Below are positions 6,981-14,069 of a stretch of 14,980 nt of DNA, piece after piece (the first letter of the stretch is position 1; every line of letters starts with the position of its first letter). Below the pieces are notes generated by a model. It was not told where the DNA came from, made no database searches, and was given only the letters and a program-made list of their open reading frames with translations. Where the stretch lies: contig JBDHRG010000099.1 in the NCBI GenBank assembly GCA_039807445.1, positions 1 through 14,980 of the forward strand, written 5' to 3'. Source of the DNA: JBDHRG01 sp039807445 (lineage in GTDB: Bacteria; Pseudomonadota; Gammaproteobacteria; Competibacterales; Competibacteraceae). Made by a program: the position numbers and the translations under genes.

Positions 6981-7511
6981 ATGCCGACACCGGAGCCGCT
7001 GCAGGCCGCCGCAGGCGAGAATGCCGAGCTGACGCTCGACGGGCTGATCCGCGGCGAGCTGGCGGGCAAATCGGCCGCGATCGCGCGCTACGACGCGATC
7101 CTGTGGAAGCTGCGCTCGGGCTACATCGTGGTGCTGTACGGCCTGGTCACCGTGCTCGCCGGCAAGGACTTCCAGCTCGCCTGCGTCGGCGGCCAGGCCG
7201 CCGGTCCGGTCGCGATGACGCTGGTCGCCTGGGGCGTCAGCGCCTCGGCCTTCCTCGTCGACCTCGGCTTCCTGCTGGCGAAGCTGCGCGTGGTCGCGGC
7301 GCGCAACCGCCTGGCGGACCTGGCGCTGGCGCTCGCGGTCGGACAGGCGGGGCCTTCGTGCGTGCCCGACGAAGTCCGCGAGCTGCTGCACATCTCCGGC
7401 GAGGCACCGACCTGGCCCGGCTGGGAGCCGCTGTGGAACGCCGCCTGGGCGCTGGTGCCGCTGTACGCGATCGCGCCGGTGACGGTGGCGATCGTGCAGG
7501 GGACGGGGTGA
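6981..7511 (+). CDS. Small membrane protein of unknown function
   Basis: I do not recognise this 176-residue protein as a characterised family. It starts with a soluble, charged stretch of about 45 residues containing ARYDAILWKLRSGY (35-48). Two hydrophobic segments follow (about 47-61 and 75-100), then a charged loop (RVVAARNRLADLA onward) with two cysteines (68 and about 127), and a third hydrophobic segment near the C-terminus (about 152-172). Three transmembrane helices are therefore likely. The start is firm: GGGAGG lies 6 bases upstream of the ATG. It stands alone, between a toxin-antitoxin pair on the opposite strand and a broken Uma2 gene. The layout, with a basic-aromatic stretch before paired helices, loosely recalls small accessory or effector membrane proteins, but that is only a resemblance. 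Confidence 0.75.
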   Translation: MPTPEPLQAAAGENAELTLDGLIRGELAGKSAAIARYDAILWKLRSGYIVVLYGLVTVLAGKDFQLACVGGQAAGPVAMTLVAWGVSASAFLVDLGFLLAKLRVVAARNRLADLALALAVGQAGPSCVPDEVRELLHISGEAPTWPGWEPLWNAAWALVPLYAIAPVTVAIVQGTG

Positions 7512-7579
7512 GGCCGGCAGCCGCCGCTCCAGCACCGAAGGCTGGCGCGGACAGGCGCTCCGAGTAGGCTGCCCCTCCC

Positions 7580-8130
7580 TCAGACCCCGACGCCGCGGTA
7601 GAGCTCGTCCACCGCCACGTCGACGCCCACCGACTCGAGCCGGACCACCCCGTCGACGTGGACTTCGCGCTGCCACTGCCGTGCGCGGCGGTACAGCCAC
7701 AGCTCGCGGATGTCCTGGTGCACCAGCAGGTACTCCTCGAGGCTGGGCAGGCGCTGGTAGTTCAGGCGCTTCTCGTGCTTGTCGACGCGCTCGGTCGCGG
7801 GCGAGATGACCTCGACGATCAGCGTCGGCTGCTCGGTCCAGTCGTCGTCGGCGAATTCGCCGACGTACTGGACCAGCAGATCGGGGTAGTAGAACCCGTC
7901 GCAGCCCTCGGCGCGGATGCGGACCTTCATGTCGGCGACGAAACCCTGGCACGGCGGCTGTAGCCGTGCGTGCAGGAGGCCGGCGAGGTTGAAGGTCAGC
8001 GTGTCGTGGGCGCGGCTGGCGCCGGCCATCGCGTACACCTCGCCGTCGATGTACTCCGGATCGCGCCGTCGCGCTCGCCGTCCAGGTAGTCCGCCACGCT
8101 CAGCCAGGCTTTCTGCCGCTGCACCGCCAT
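7580..8130 (-). pseudogene. Uma2-family (DUF820) nuclease-fold protein, frameshifted
   Basis: Uma2 proteins have a PD-(D/E)XK nuclease fold and are often found in many copies, mainly with unknown roles. The N-terminal 25 codons begin at ATG 8130 (MAVQRQKAWLSVADYLDGER and onward), with GGGAG 6 bases upstream. The body continues in another frame from about 8056: EYIDGEVYAMAGASRAHDTL, then YYPDLLVQYVG, TLIVEVISPATERVDKHEKR and SLEEYLLVHQD, which are all family segments including the Asp and Glu of the fold. The junction reads CGGAG where CGGGAG would restore a continuous AIREYIDGE, so one G appears lost. A late start at GTG 8038 would drop part of the fold. It could be a real inactivating mutation or a sequencing error. 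TATAAA at 8167-8162 (minus) is a possible -10 box. Confidence 0.8.
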
Positions 8131-8545
8131 CGCTCGCTCCCGAACGCCCGCCACCGGTCGATTTATATCAGCTCGACACCGCCACCGCGGCGATAGAGAC
8201 GCGTCCCGGCATGCCCCGCGCCGCGTCGGCGGTGTCCGCCGGCTCGGCTAGCCTTGTGCTGTCCGAGTCCCCGTTCCGTCGACGTTCGTCGGGGCGGTCG
8301 GCGGCGGTGCCGCTCGCTGCCGGAACCGATGAGATTACAGAATGATTCGATATCTGGTTGATTTTTGTTTCATGTCGCCAGGTGCCGCGCAACGGTTGCC
8401 GAGCGGGTGCCGGGGGCGGTGGAGACCGTCGATGGATGCGGCGGTTTTGCTGGATTCGTTGCCATTCACGAGCGCCGGCGCCGGGCCCGCGGAGCGCAGC
8501 CTTGAAACGACCGGTTCGATGTTGAAGTGATACATATGACAAAGC

Positions 8546-8575
8546 TTGATAAACTTGATCTGTATCAAGTAAAGT
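8546..8575 (+). promoter_or_regulatory. Candidate paaA promoter
   Basis: TTGATA (8546-8551) matches five of six -35 bases, and TAAAGT (8570-8575) matches four of six -10 bases, separated by 18 bases. Transcription would begin near 8582, leaving about 24 bases of leader that contains the strong ribosome binding site before the paaA ATG. This is a reading by eye; other hexamer pairs in this AT-rich stretch are weaker. Confidence 0.45.
8553..8570. promoter_or_regulatory. FNR/ANR-type box (perfect palindrome) upstream of paaA
   Basis: ACTTGATCTGTATCAAGT is a perfect 7-base inverted repeat with a 4-base spacer. Its core TTGAT-N4-ATCAA is identical to the consensus bound by FNR/ANR/DNR oxygen- or nitric-oxide-responsive regulators. 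It is centred about 44 bases before the paaA ATG. It falls between the candidate -35 and -10 boxes, a position that would block RNA polymerase rather than recruit it. Because PaaABCE needs O2, repression at low oxygen makes physiological sense. Activation from here would put the transcript start within the ribosome binding site region, which is unlikely. Confidence 0.65.
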
Positions 8576-8605
8576 CGTCACCACGACGTGAGGAGAGGAG
8601 CCGCC

Positions 8606-9601
8606 ATGTACGCACAGATGGTCGACACCGGTGCCAAGAAGCTGCAGGCGCTGGAAGAGATGAGCCCGGAGGAGCGCGCCTTCCAGGAGCGCATCGACGC
8701 CGGGGTCAAGATCGAACCCAAGGACTGGATGCCCGAGGCTTACCGCAAGACGCTGATCCGCCAGATCTCGCAGCACGCGCACTCGGAGATCGTCGGGCAG
8801 TTGCCGGAGGGTAACTGGATCACGCGTGCGCCGAGCCTCAAGCGCAAGGCCATCTTGATCGCCAAGGTCCAGGACGAGGCCGGCCACGGCCTGTACCTGT
8901 ACAGCGCCGCCGAGACGCTCGGCGTGTCGCGCGACGATCTGGTCGCCGACCTGCACGCCGGCAAGGCCAAGTACTCGAGCATCTTCAACTACCCGACGCT
9001 GAGCTGGGCCGACATCGGCACGATCGGCTGGCTGGTCGACGGCGCGGCGATCATGAACCAGATCCCGCTGTGCCGCTGCTCGTTCGGCCCGTACTCGCGG
9101 GCGATGGTGCGCGTGTGCAAGGAAGAGAGTTTCCACCAGCGCCAGGGCTACGACATCCTGATGACGCTGTGCCGGCAGGGCACGCCCGAGCAGAAGGCGA
9201 TGGCGCAGGATGCGCTGAACCGCTGGTGGTGGCCGGCGCTGATGATGTTCGGCCCCTCGGATACCGAATCGGTGCACAGCGCGCAGTCGCAGGCGTGGAA
9301 GATCAAGATCTTCAGCAACGACGAGTTGCGGCAGAAGTTCGTCGACCAGACCGTGCCGCAGGCCGAGTACCTGGGGCTGACGATCCCCGACCCCGAGCTG
9401 AAGTGGAACGAGGAGCGCGGCCACTACGACTTCGGCGAGATCGACTGGAACGAGTTCTACAACGTGCTGAAGGGCAACGGCCCGTGCAACCGCGAGCGCC
9501 TCGCGGCGCGCAACCGCGCCTGGGACCAGGGCGCCTGGGTGCGCGAAGCCGCGCTCGCCCACGCCGAGAAGCGCGCCGCGCGCAAGGCCGAAGCCGCCTG
9601 A
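8606..9601 (+). CDS. paaA: Phenylacetyl-CoA 1,2-epoxidase catalytic subunit PaaA
   Basis: PaaA is the diiron oxygenase subunit that, within PaaABCE, epoxidises the ring of phenylacetyl-CoA using O2 and reducing equivalents from PaaE. The 331-residue protein is slightly longer than E. coli PaaA (about 309), the extra length being in an Ala/Arg/Lys-rich C-terminus. Ferritin-like iron-ligand motifs are present: Glu61 in HAHSEIVG, E91-x-x-H94 in QDEAGHGLY, and E174-x-x-H177 in CKEESFHQRQ. The ATG at 8606 is chosen because AGGAGAGGAG ends 5 bases upstream; an in-frame GTG at 8588 precedes that site. It is the first gene of the paaABCDE unit, 22 bases before paaB, and is preceded by an FNR-type box. 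Confidence 0.97.
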   Translation: MYAQMVDTGAKKLQALEEMSPEERAFQERIDAGVKIEPKDWMPEAYRKTLIRQISQHAHSEIVGQLPEGNWITRAPSLKRKAILIAKVQDEAGHGLYLYSAAETLGVSRDDLVADLHAGKAKYSSIFNYPTLSWADIGTIGWLVDGAAIMNQIPLCRCSFGPYSRAMVRVCKEESFHQRQGYDILMTLCRQGTPEQKAMAQDALNRWWWPALMMFGPSDTESVHSAQSQAWKIKIFSNDELRQKFVDQTVPQAEYLGLTIPDPELKWNEERGHYDFGEIDWNEFYNVLKGNGPCNRERLAARNRAWDQGAWVREAALAHAEKRAARKAEAA

Positions 9602-9623
9602 ACCCGAGAGGAGAGAGAGCGAA

Positions 9624-9911
9624 ATGGCAAACAAAGAATGGCCGCTGTGGGAAGTGTTCATCCGCAGCCAGCACGGCCTGGCGCACAAGCACGTCGGCAG
9701 CCTGCACGCGCCCGACGCCGAGATGGCGATCAAGAACGCGCGCGACGTGTACACGCGCCGCAACGAGGGCGTCAGCATCTGGGTGGTGAAGTCCGCCGAC
9801 ATCAGCGCCAGCTCGCCGGGCGACAAGGAGCCGCTGTTCGAGCCGGCGCAGAGCAAGGTCTACCGCCACCCGACCTTCTTCCCGGTGCCGGAAGAAGTGA
9901 AGCACATGTGA
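9624..9911 (+). CDS. paaB: Phenylacetyl-CoA epoxidase subunit PaaB
   Basis: PaaB is a small structural subunit that bridges PaaAC heterodimers in the cytoplasmic epoxidase complex. The 95-residue protein matches the family in length. It carries WPLWEVFIRSQHGLAHKHVG (6-25), then DAEMAIKNARDVYTRR, the SIWVVKS strand, and a C-terminus with KVYRHPTFF, all typical of PaaB. A purine-rich ribosome binding site (GAGAGGAGAG) lies a few bases before the ATG. It sits 22 bases after paaA and 10 bases before paaC, consistent with one transcript and stoichiometric production. Confidence 0.97.
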   Translation: MANKEWPLWEVFIRSQHGLAHKHVGSLHAPDAEMAIKNARDVYTRRNEGVSIWVVKSADISASSPGDKEPLFEPAQSKVYRHPTFFPVPEEVKHM

Positions 9912-9921
9912 GGCCGCGGGC

Positions 9922-10677
9922 ATGAGCGACGCGAAGTTCGAATACCTGCTGCGCCTGGGCGACTCGGCGCTGATCCTCGGCCAGCGCCTCGGCGAATGGA
10001 TCGGCCACGGCCCGGTGCTGGAAGAAGACATCGCCCAGGCCAACGTCGCGCTCGACCTGATCGGCCAGGCGCGGATGTGGCTCGCCTACGCCGGCGAGCT
10101 CGAAGGCAAGGGCCGCGACGAAGACAAGCTCGCCTTCCTGCGCGACACCGGCGAGTTCCGCAACGCGCTGCTGGTCGAGCAGCCGAACGGCAACTACGCC
10201 GACACGCTCGCGCGCCAGTTCCTGTTCGACGCCTGGCACCACGCGCTGCTCGAAGGGCTGGCCGGCTCGAACGATGCGCGCATCGCCGAGATCGCCGCCA
10301 AGGCGCTGAAGGAAGTCGGCTATCACCTCGAGCGCTCGAGCGACTGGGTGATCCGCCTCGGCGACGGCACCGACGAGAGCCGCACCAGGATGCAGGCGGC
10401 GATCGACGCGCTGTGGACCTACACCGGCGAACTGTTCGAGCCCGATGCCGTCGACGCCGAGCTGGTCGAGCAGGGCATCGCGGTCGATCCGGCCAGCTTG
10501 CGCGAAGGCTGGCTGAAGCTGGTGGGCGCGGTGCTCGCCGAGGCGACGCTGACGATGCCCTCGCCCGAGGCCTGGATGCTCCAGGGGAGCAAGCAGGGGC
10601 GCCACACCGAACACCTCGGCTACATCCTGGCCGAGATGCAATTCCTGCCGCGCGCCTACCCCGGCGCGCCGTGGTGA
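9922..10677 (+). CDS. paaC: Phenylacetyl-CoA epoxidase structural subunit PaaC
   Basis: PaaC is the non-catalytic ferritin-like partner of PaaA and stabilises the oxygenase core. The 251-residue protein is close to E. coli PaaC (about 248). Family landmarks are YLLRLGDSALILGQRLGEW at the N-terminus, the segment EDIAQANVALDLIGQAR (35-51), FLFDAWHHALLEGL near 100-112, and GRHTEHLGYILAEMQFLPR close to the C-terminus, ending in PGAPW. GAGG lies about 9 bases before the ATG at 9922, immediately after the paaB stop. The paaC stop codon is merged with the ribosome binding site of paaD (TGAGGGAG), so the two genes are tightly coupled. Confidence 0.96.
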   Translation: MSDAKFEYLLRLGDSALILGQRLGEWIGHGPVLEEDIAQANVALDLIGQARMWLAYAGELEGKGRDEDKLAFLRDTGEFRNALLVEQPNGNYADTLARQFLFDAWHHALLEGLAGSNDARIAEIAAKALKEVGYHLERSSDWVIRLGDGTDESRTRMQAAIDALWTYTGELFEPDAVDAELVEQGIAVDPASLREGWLKLVGAVLAEATLTMPSPEAWMLQGSKQGRHTEHLGYILAEMQFLPRAYPGAPW

Positions 10678-10687
10678 GGGAGACGCG

Positions 10688-11230
10688 ATGAACGCCGCGG
10701 CCATGACCCGCCCCGAGCTCGAGCAGATCCGCGCCTGGCTCGAGGACGTGCCCGATCCGGAGATCCCGGTGCTCAGCGTGCTCGATCTGGGCATCGTCCG
10801 CGAGCTGCGCTGGGACGCCGACACGCTGGTCGTCACGGTGACGCCGACCTACTCGGGCTGCCCGGCGACCGAGGTGATCGGCCGCGACATCGAGCAGGCG
10901 CTGGCGGCGCACGGCATCGCCCCGGTGCGCGTCGAGACGCGCCTCGCGCCGGCCTGGACCACCGACTGGCTGACCGAAGCCGGGCGCGACAAGCTGCGCG
11001 CCTACGGCATCGCGCCGCCGGTGAATCCGGGCGAGGGGATGGCGGCCGAAGTCGTGATTCCGCTGTCGGCGATCGGCCGCCGCCGTGCGTTGCCCGAAGC
11101 CGGGGTCGAGTGCCCGCACTGCGGCTCGCGCAACACGCGCCAGACCAGCCGCTTCGGCTCGACGCCGTGCAAGGCGCTGTGGCGCTGCGACGACTGCCTC
11201 GAGCCCTTCGACCACTTCAAGCGCCACTGA
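10688..11230 (+). CDS. paaD: PaaD, Fe-S assembly factor for the phenylacetyl-CoA epoxidase
   Basis: PaaD is a MIP18/DUF59-type protein needed to mature the epoxidase system, most probably by helping to load iron-sulfur or iron centres; it is not a stable part of the purified enzyme. The 180-residue protein has the DUF59 signature DPEIPVLSVLDLGIV (23-37) and the conserved Cys58 in YSGCPATE. Its C-terminus is a metal-binding-like cysteine cluster: C142-x-x-C145, C161, and C167-x-x-C170. GGGAG lies 5-6 bases before the ATG and overlaps the paaC stop region. paaE follows after 48 bases, the widest gap within the operon. Confidence 0.95.
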   Translation: MNAAAMTRPELEQIRAWLEDVPDPEIPVLSVLDLGIVRELRWDADTLVVTVTPTYSGCPATEVIGRDIEQALAAHGIAPVRVETRLAPAWTTDWLTEAGRDKLRAYGIAPPVNPGEGMAAEVVIPLSAIGRRRALPEAGVECPHCGSRNTRQTSRFGSTPCKALWRCDDCLEPFDHFKRH

Positions 11231-11278
11231 ACCAACGCCGGCCCGACCGCCCGGGCAGGACCAGGAGCGAGAACACGA

Positions 11279-12367
11279 ATGACCACGCTGAACAAGTTCC
11301 ACACGCTGAAGGTGGCGGAAGTCGTGCGCGAGACGCGCGACGCCATCGCGGTGACGTTCGCGGTGCCCGACGAGCTGCGCGAGCTGTTCCACTACACCCA
11401 GGGCCAGCACCTGACGCTGCGCACCCACATCGACGACGAAGAGATCCGCCGCTCGTACTCGATCTGCTCGGCGGTGCAGGACGAGCGCCTGCGCATCGCG
11501 ATCAAGCGCATCCCGGGCGGGCGCTTCTCGAACTGGGCCAACGAGCACATCGTTCCCGGTGCCGAAGTCGAAATGCTGGCGCCGGCGGGGCACTTCAACC
11601 TGCCGCTGTCGCCGGAGGCGCCGCCCAGGCACTATGTGCTGTTCGCCGCCGGCAGCGGCATCACGCCGATCCTGTCGATCGTCAAGACCACGCTGCTCGC
11701 CGAGCCGCGCAGCCGCGTGACGCTGTTCTACGGCAACCGCGCCTCGTCGAGCGTGATCTTCAAGGAAGAGCTCGAGGACCTGAAGGACACCTTCCTCGAG
11801 CGCTTCAACCTGTGCTTCATCCTCAGCCGCGAGCAGCAGGACATCGACCTGTTCAACGGGCGCATCGACCGCACCAAGGTCGAGGCGCTGCTCGAGCACT
11901 GGGTCGACCCGGCCGACATCGACGCCGCCTTCATCTGCGGCCCGCATTCGATGATGGAAGAGGTCCACGCCGCGCTGATCGCGCACGGCGTGCCGAAGGA
12001 GCGCGTCAAGCGCGAGCTGTTCGCGACCAGCATCCCGGCGGTCGCCGCGCCGCCGCACCCGCACAAGGTGGTCGGCGAGCAGGAGTGCGAGGTCACGGTG
12101 ATCCAGGACGGGCGCGTGCGCCAGTTCTCGCTCGAGAAGAACAAGGCGACGCTGCTCGACTCGGCGCTGGCGCAGGGCCTCGAGCTGCCGTACTCGTGCA
12201 AGGGCGGCGTGTGCTCGACCTGCCGCTGCAAGCTGGTCGAGGGCGAGGTCGACATGGACGTGAACTTCGCGCTCGAAGACTACGAGGTCGCGCGCGGCTT
12301 CATCCTGACCTGCCAGAGCTTCCCGGTCACCGACAAGCTGGTGATCGACTTCGACCAGGAGACCTGA
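11279..12367 (+). CDS. paaE: Phenylacetyl-CoA epoxidase reductase PaaE
   Basis: PaaE is the reductase that passes electrons from NADPH through FAD and a [2Fe-2S] centre to the PaaAC diiron site. The 362-residue protein has an N-terminal FAD domain with RRSYSIC (57-63) and an NAD(P)-binding domain beginning with AAGSGITPILS (123-133) and containing FICGPHSMM. The C-terminal plant-type ferredoxin domain has Cys307, Cys312, Cys315 and Cys345, in the pattern C-x4-C-x2-C-x29-C. All cofactor motifs are intact. A weak, rather distant AGGAG precedes the ATG, so translation may be lower than for the oxygenase subunits. It is the last gene of the unit; a strong intrinsic terminator starts 28 bases after its stop. 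Confidence 0.97.
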   Translation: MTTLNKFHTLKVAEVVRETRDAIAVTFAVPDELRELFHYTQGQHLTLRTHIDDEEIRRSYSICSAVQDERLRIAIKRIPGGRFSNWANEHIVPGAEVEMLAPAGHFNLPLSPEAPPRHYVLFAAGSGITPILSIVKTTLLAEPRSRVTLFYGNRASSSVIFKEELEDLKDTFLERFNLCFILSREQQDIDLFNGRIDRTKVEALLEHWVDPADIDAAFICGPHSMMEEVHAALIAHGVPKERVKRELFATSIPAVAAPPHPHKVVGEQECEVTVIQDGRVRQFSLEKNKATLLDSALAQGLELPYSCKGGVCSTCRCKLVEGEVDMDVNFALEDYEVARGFILTCQSFPVTDKLVIDFDQET

Positions 12368-12394
12368 TCCGGTCAGCGAAGGGTCGATGCCATC

Positions 12395-12424
12395 GAGGGC
12401 GGGGCGCGTGTCCCGCCCTCTTTT
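12395..12424 (+). terminator. Intrinsic terminator of paaABCDE
   Basis: GAGGGCGGG (12395-12403) pairs perfectly with CCCGCCCTC (12412-12420) across an 8-base loop and is followed at once by TTTT. This is a strong, G+C-rich Rho-independent terminator for rightward transcription from paaE. There is no matching A-run on its left, so it should not stop the leftward transcript of the PAP2 gene. Confidence 0.92.
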
Positions 12425-12444
12425 CGTTCCGGGTTCGGGCGCCT

Positions 12445-13101
12445 TCAATCCCGGCGAAACGCCAGATCGGCGGCGCGCGCCGCGAACCAGGCCCAGGCCG
12501 TGCCGAAGGCAAGCCCGGCGATCACGTCGCTCGGGAAGTGCACCCGCAGGTAGACGCGCGACGCCGCCACCAGCAGCGCCAGCAGCAGCGCGGCGGCGAA
12601 CAGCGCGCGGCGCGTGGCCGGTGCCGCCCCGCGCGCGGCGATGCAGGCCAAGGTCAGGTACAGCGCGGTCGCCATCAGCGTGTGGCCGCTGGGGAACGAG
12701 GTGCCGGCGTAGTCGGCGAGTGCGGTGGCGGCTTCGGGGCGCTCGCGGTCGAAGGCGAGCTTGGACAGCCGCACCAGCAGGCCGCCGCCGGCGCTGGCGA
12801 CGGCCAGCCAGATGGCCTCGAAACGCCGTTCGGCGGTCCACAGCAGCGCCGTGCCGAGCACCGCCACCAGCGTCACCACCGGCGCCGAGCCGAGCGCGGT
12901 GATGTCGAGCATCGGCACCCGCAGCGGCGGCTCGGGGCCCGCGCCGAGCCGGGCGGCGACGGCGGCATCGAACCCGGCCAGTTCCGGCAGGGTCAACACC
13001 CAGGTGCCCAGCGCGAACAGCGCGGCGAACAGCAGCCCCGCGCGCAGGACCAGAGCGGGCCAGGCGCGGGTATCCTTGGAGTCGGGCATCGTTCGAACCA
13101 T
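12445..13101 (-). CDS. PAP2-family membrane phosphatase
   Basis: This is an integral membrane phosphatase of the PAP2 superfamily, acting on lipid phosphates such as phosphatidate, undecaprenyl diphosphate or phosphatidylglycerophosphate at the periplasmic face. The protein is 218 residues from ATG 13101 (214 from ATG 13089). It has the full three-part signature: K114-x6-R121-P122, PSGH at 137-140, and S181-R182-x5-H188-x3-D192. Hydrophobic segments at about 18-38, 72-90, 95-112, 141-156, 167-182 and 193-208 fit the usual six-helix layout. Neither start has a clear ribosome binding site. It is divergent from a lipid kinase gene with only about 20 bases between start codons, so each promoter must extend into the other gene. 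The exact substrate cannot be told. Confidence 0.88.
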   Translation of the reverse strand: MVRTMPDSKDTRAWPALVLRAGLLFAALFALGTWVLTLPELAGFDAAVAARLGAGPEPPLRVPMLDITALGSAPVVTLVAVLGTALLWTAERRFEAIWLAVASAGGGLLVRLSKLAFDRERPEAATALADYAGTSFPSGHTLMATALYLTLACIAARGAAPATRRALFAAALLLALLVAASRVYLRVHFPSDVIAGLAFGTAWAWFAARAADLAFRRD

Positions 13102-13121
13102 CGGCAGTGGAAGGGGGAAGC

Positions 13122-14069
13122 ATGGGTGATCATGCGTCGGGCGAGCCCGCGCTGCATGCCCTGCCCATCACCGTGATCATCAATCACGGCTCGGGTTCCC
13201 GGCAGGACGGCGTGCACGTGCGGATCGAGGCGGTGTTGCGCCAATCGGGGCGCCCCTTCGAGATCCTGACGCCTGAGCGTCCCGACGGCCTCAAGGCCCT
13301 GACCGAGCGCGCAGTCCGCGCGGGCCCGCGCATCGTGGTCGCGGCGGGGGGCGACGGCACGGTCAACACGGTCGCCTCGGTACTCGCCGGCAGCGCAGTC
13401 CCGTTCGGCGTGATCCCGCTCGGCACCTTCAACTTCTTCGCCCGCGACCACGGTATCCCGCTCGAGCCCGAGGACGCCGCGCGCGTGCTGCTCGAAGGCA
13501 GGCTCGTGTCCACGGCGATCGGCAAGGCCAATGGCCACGTGTTCCTGGTGCACGCGAGCTTCGGCCTGTACCGGCGCATCATCGTCGAGCGCGAGCGCCA
13601 CAAGGCGATCCTCGGCCGCCATCAGCTGGTCGCCGCGCTTTCGGGGCTGTACACCGCGCTGCGCCGCCACCCGAACTACCGCGTGCGGCTCGACATCGAC
13701 GGCGAGCGCCAGGCGCTGGTGACGCCGATGGTGTACTTCGGCGCCAACCGGCTGCAGCTCGAATCGCTCGGCATCCCCACCGGCGAGGGCCTGGGCGTGC
13801 TGGTGATGCGGCCGATGAGTCGCCTGCAGGTGCTCGGCACGGCGCTGCGTGCACTGTTCGGGCGGCTCGCCGATGCCGAGACGGTGCGCGCGCTGCGCGC
13901 GCACGAGGTCGTGGTCGAGCGGCGCAAGAAGCGCATGCGGCTGGTGATCGACGGCGAAGTGGTGTACACGCGTACGCCACTCGTGGTCGGCTGGTGGCCG
14001 GACGCGCTGCGGCTGCTGGTGCCGGCCGACGCGGCCGGGGCGGGCGCGGCGCCGCTGGGGGCGGCCTGA
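13122..14069 (+). CDS. Diacylglycerol kinase-family lipid kinase
   Basis: This is a cytoplasmic or membrane-associated lipid kinase of the DAGK/YegS/BmrU catalytic family, which phosphorylates diacylglycerol or a related lipid with ATP. The 315-residue protein has the glycine-rich opening INHGSGSRQ (20-28), the nucleotide-binding GGDGTVN (76-82) and the PLGTFNFFARD segment (99-109), where family members often have LGTxNxxAR. The C-terminal beta-rich half ends in MRLVIDGEVVYTRTPLVV, as in YegS-type kinases. ATG 13122 is chosen for AGGGGG about 4-5 bases upstream; an in-frame GTG at 13107 lies before that site. It is divergent from the PAP2 phosphatase and shares one base with the next gene (TGATG), indicating coupled translation. 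Confidence 0.9.
   Translation: MGDHASGEPALHALPITVIINHGSGSRQDGVHVRIEAVLRQSGRPFEILTPERPDGLKALTERAVRAGPRIVVAAGGDGTVNTVASVLAGSAVPFGVIPLGTFNFFARDHGIPLEPEDAARVLLEGRLVSTAIGKANGHVFLVHASFGLYRRIIVERERHKAILGRHQLVAALSGLYTALRRHPNYRVRLDIDGERQALVTPMVYFGANRLQLESLGIPTGEGLGVLVMRPMSRLQVLGTALRALFGRLADAETVRALRAHEVVVERRKKRMRLVIDGEVVYTRTPLVVGWWPDALRLLVPADAAGAGAAPLGAA

Larger units (their letters stand above)
8131..8605. other. 475-base intergenic regulatory region upstream of paaA
   Basis: No credible gene is seen here. The left part (8131-8330) is G+C-rich and holds the upstream region of the broken Uma2 gene. An AT-richer patch with GATATC and a T-rich run lies at 8331-8375. The right part (8500-8600) is the paa promoter region. 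It carries a direct repeat TTGAAACGA / TTGAAGTGA (8502-8510 and 8522-8530), exactly 20 bases apart, then an FNR-type palindrome, then the ribosome binding site AGGAGAGGAG (8591-8600). Short open frames on both strands (8342-8530 plus, 8335-8568 minus) lack recognisable protein features. Confidence 0.6.

Noticed and set aside
8343..8348. TGATTC resembling a PaaX operator half-site
   Set aside because: The matching GAATCA half is not found at the expected distance, and six bases alone are not significant.
8342..8530. Short open frame (62 codons) on the plus strand upstream of paaA
   Set aside because: There is no good ribosome binding site and no protein-like pattern, and it overlaps promoter-region repeats.
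8335..8568. Short open frame (77 codons) on the minus strand upstream of paaA
   Set aside because: It would begin within the FNR-type box region, shows no recognisable features, and lies in an AT-rich regulatory stretch.
8553..8570. Palindrome upstream of paaA as a transcription terminator
   Set aside because: The stem is only 7 bases and AT-rich, no T-run follows, and it matches a regulator consensus exactly.
9860..13123. Very long open frame on the minus strand opposite paaB-paaE and running into the PAP2 gene
   Set aside because: It is antisense to five genes with intact family motifs, is extremely rich in Arg/Ala/Gly/Val, and has no recognisable domain. Such frames are common opposite G+C-rich genes.
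13107..13124. GTG at 13107 as the start of the lipid kinase
   Set aside because: It lies upstream of the purine-rich ribosome binding site that serves the ATG at 13122.
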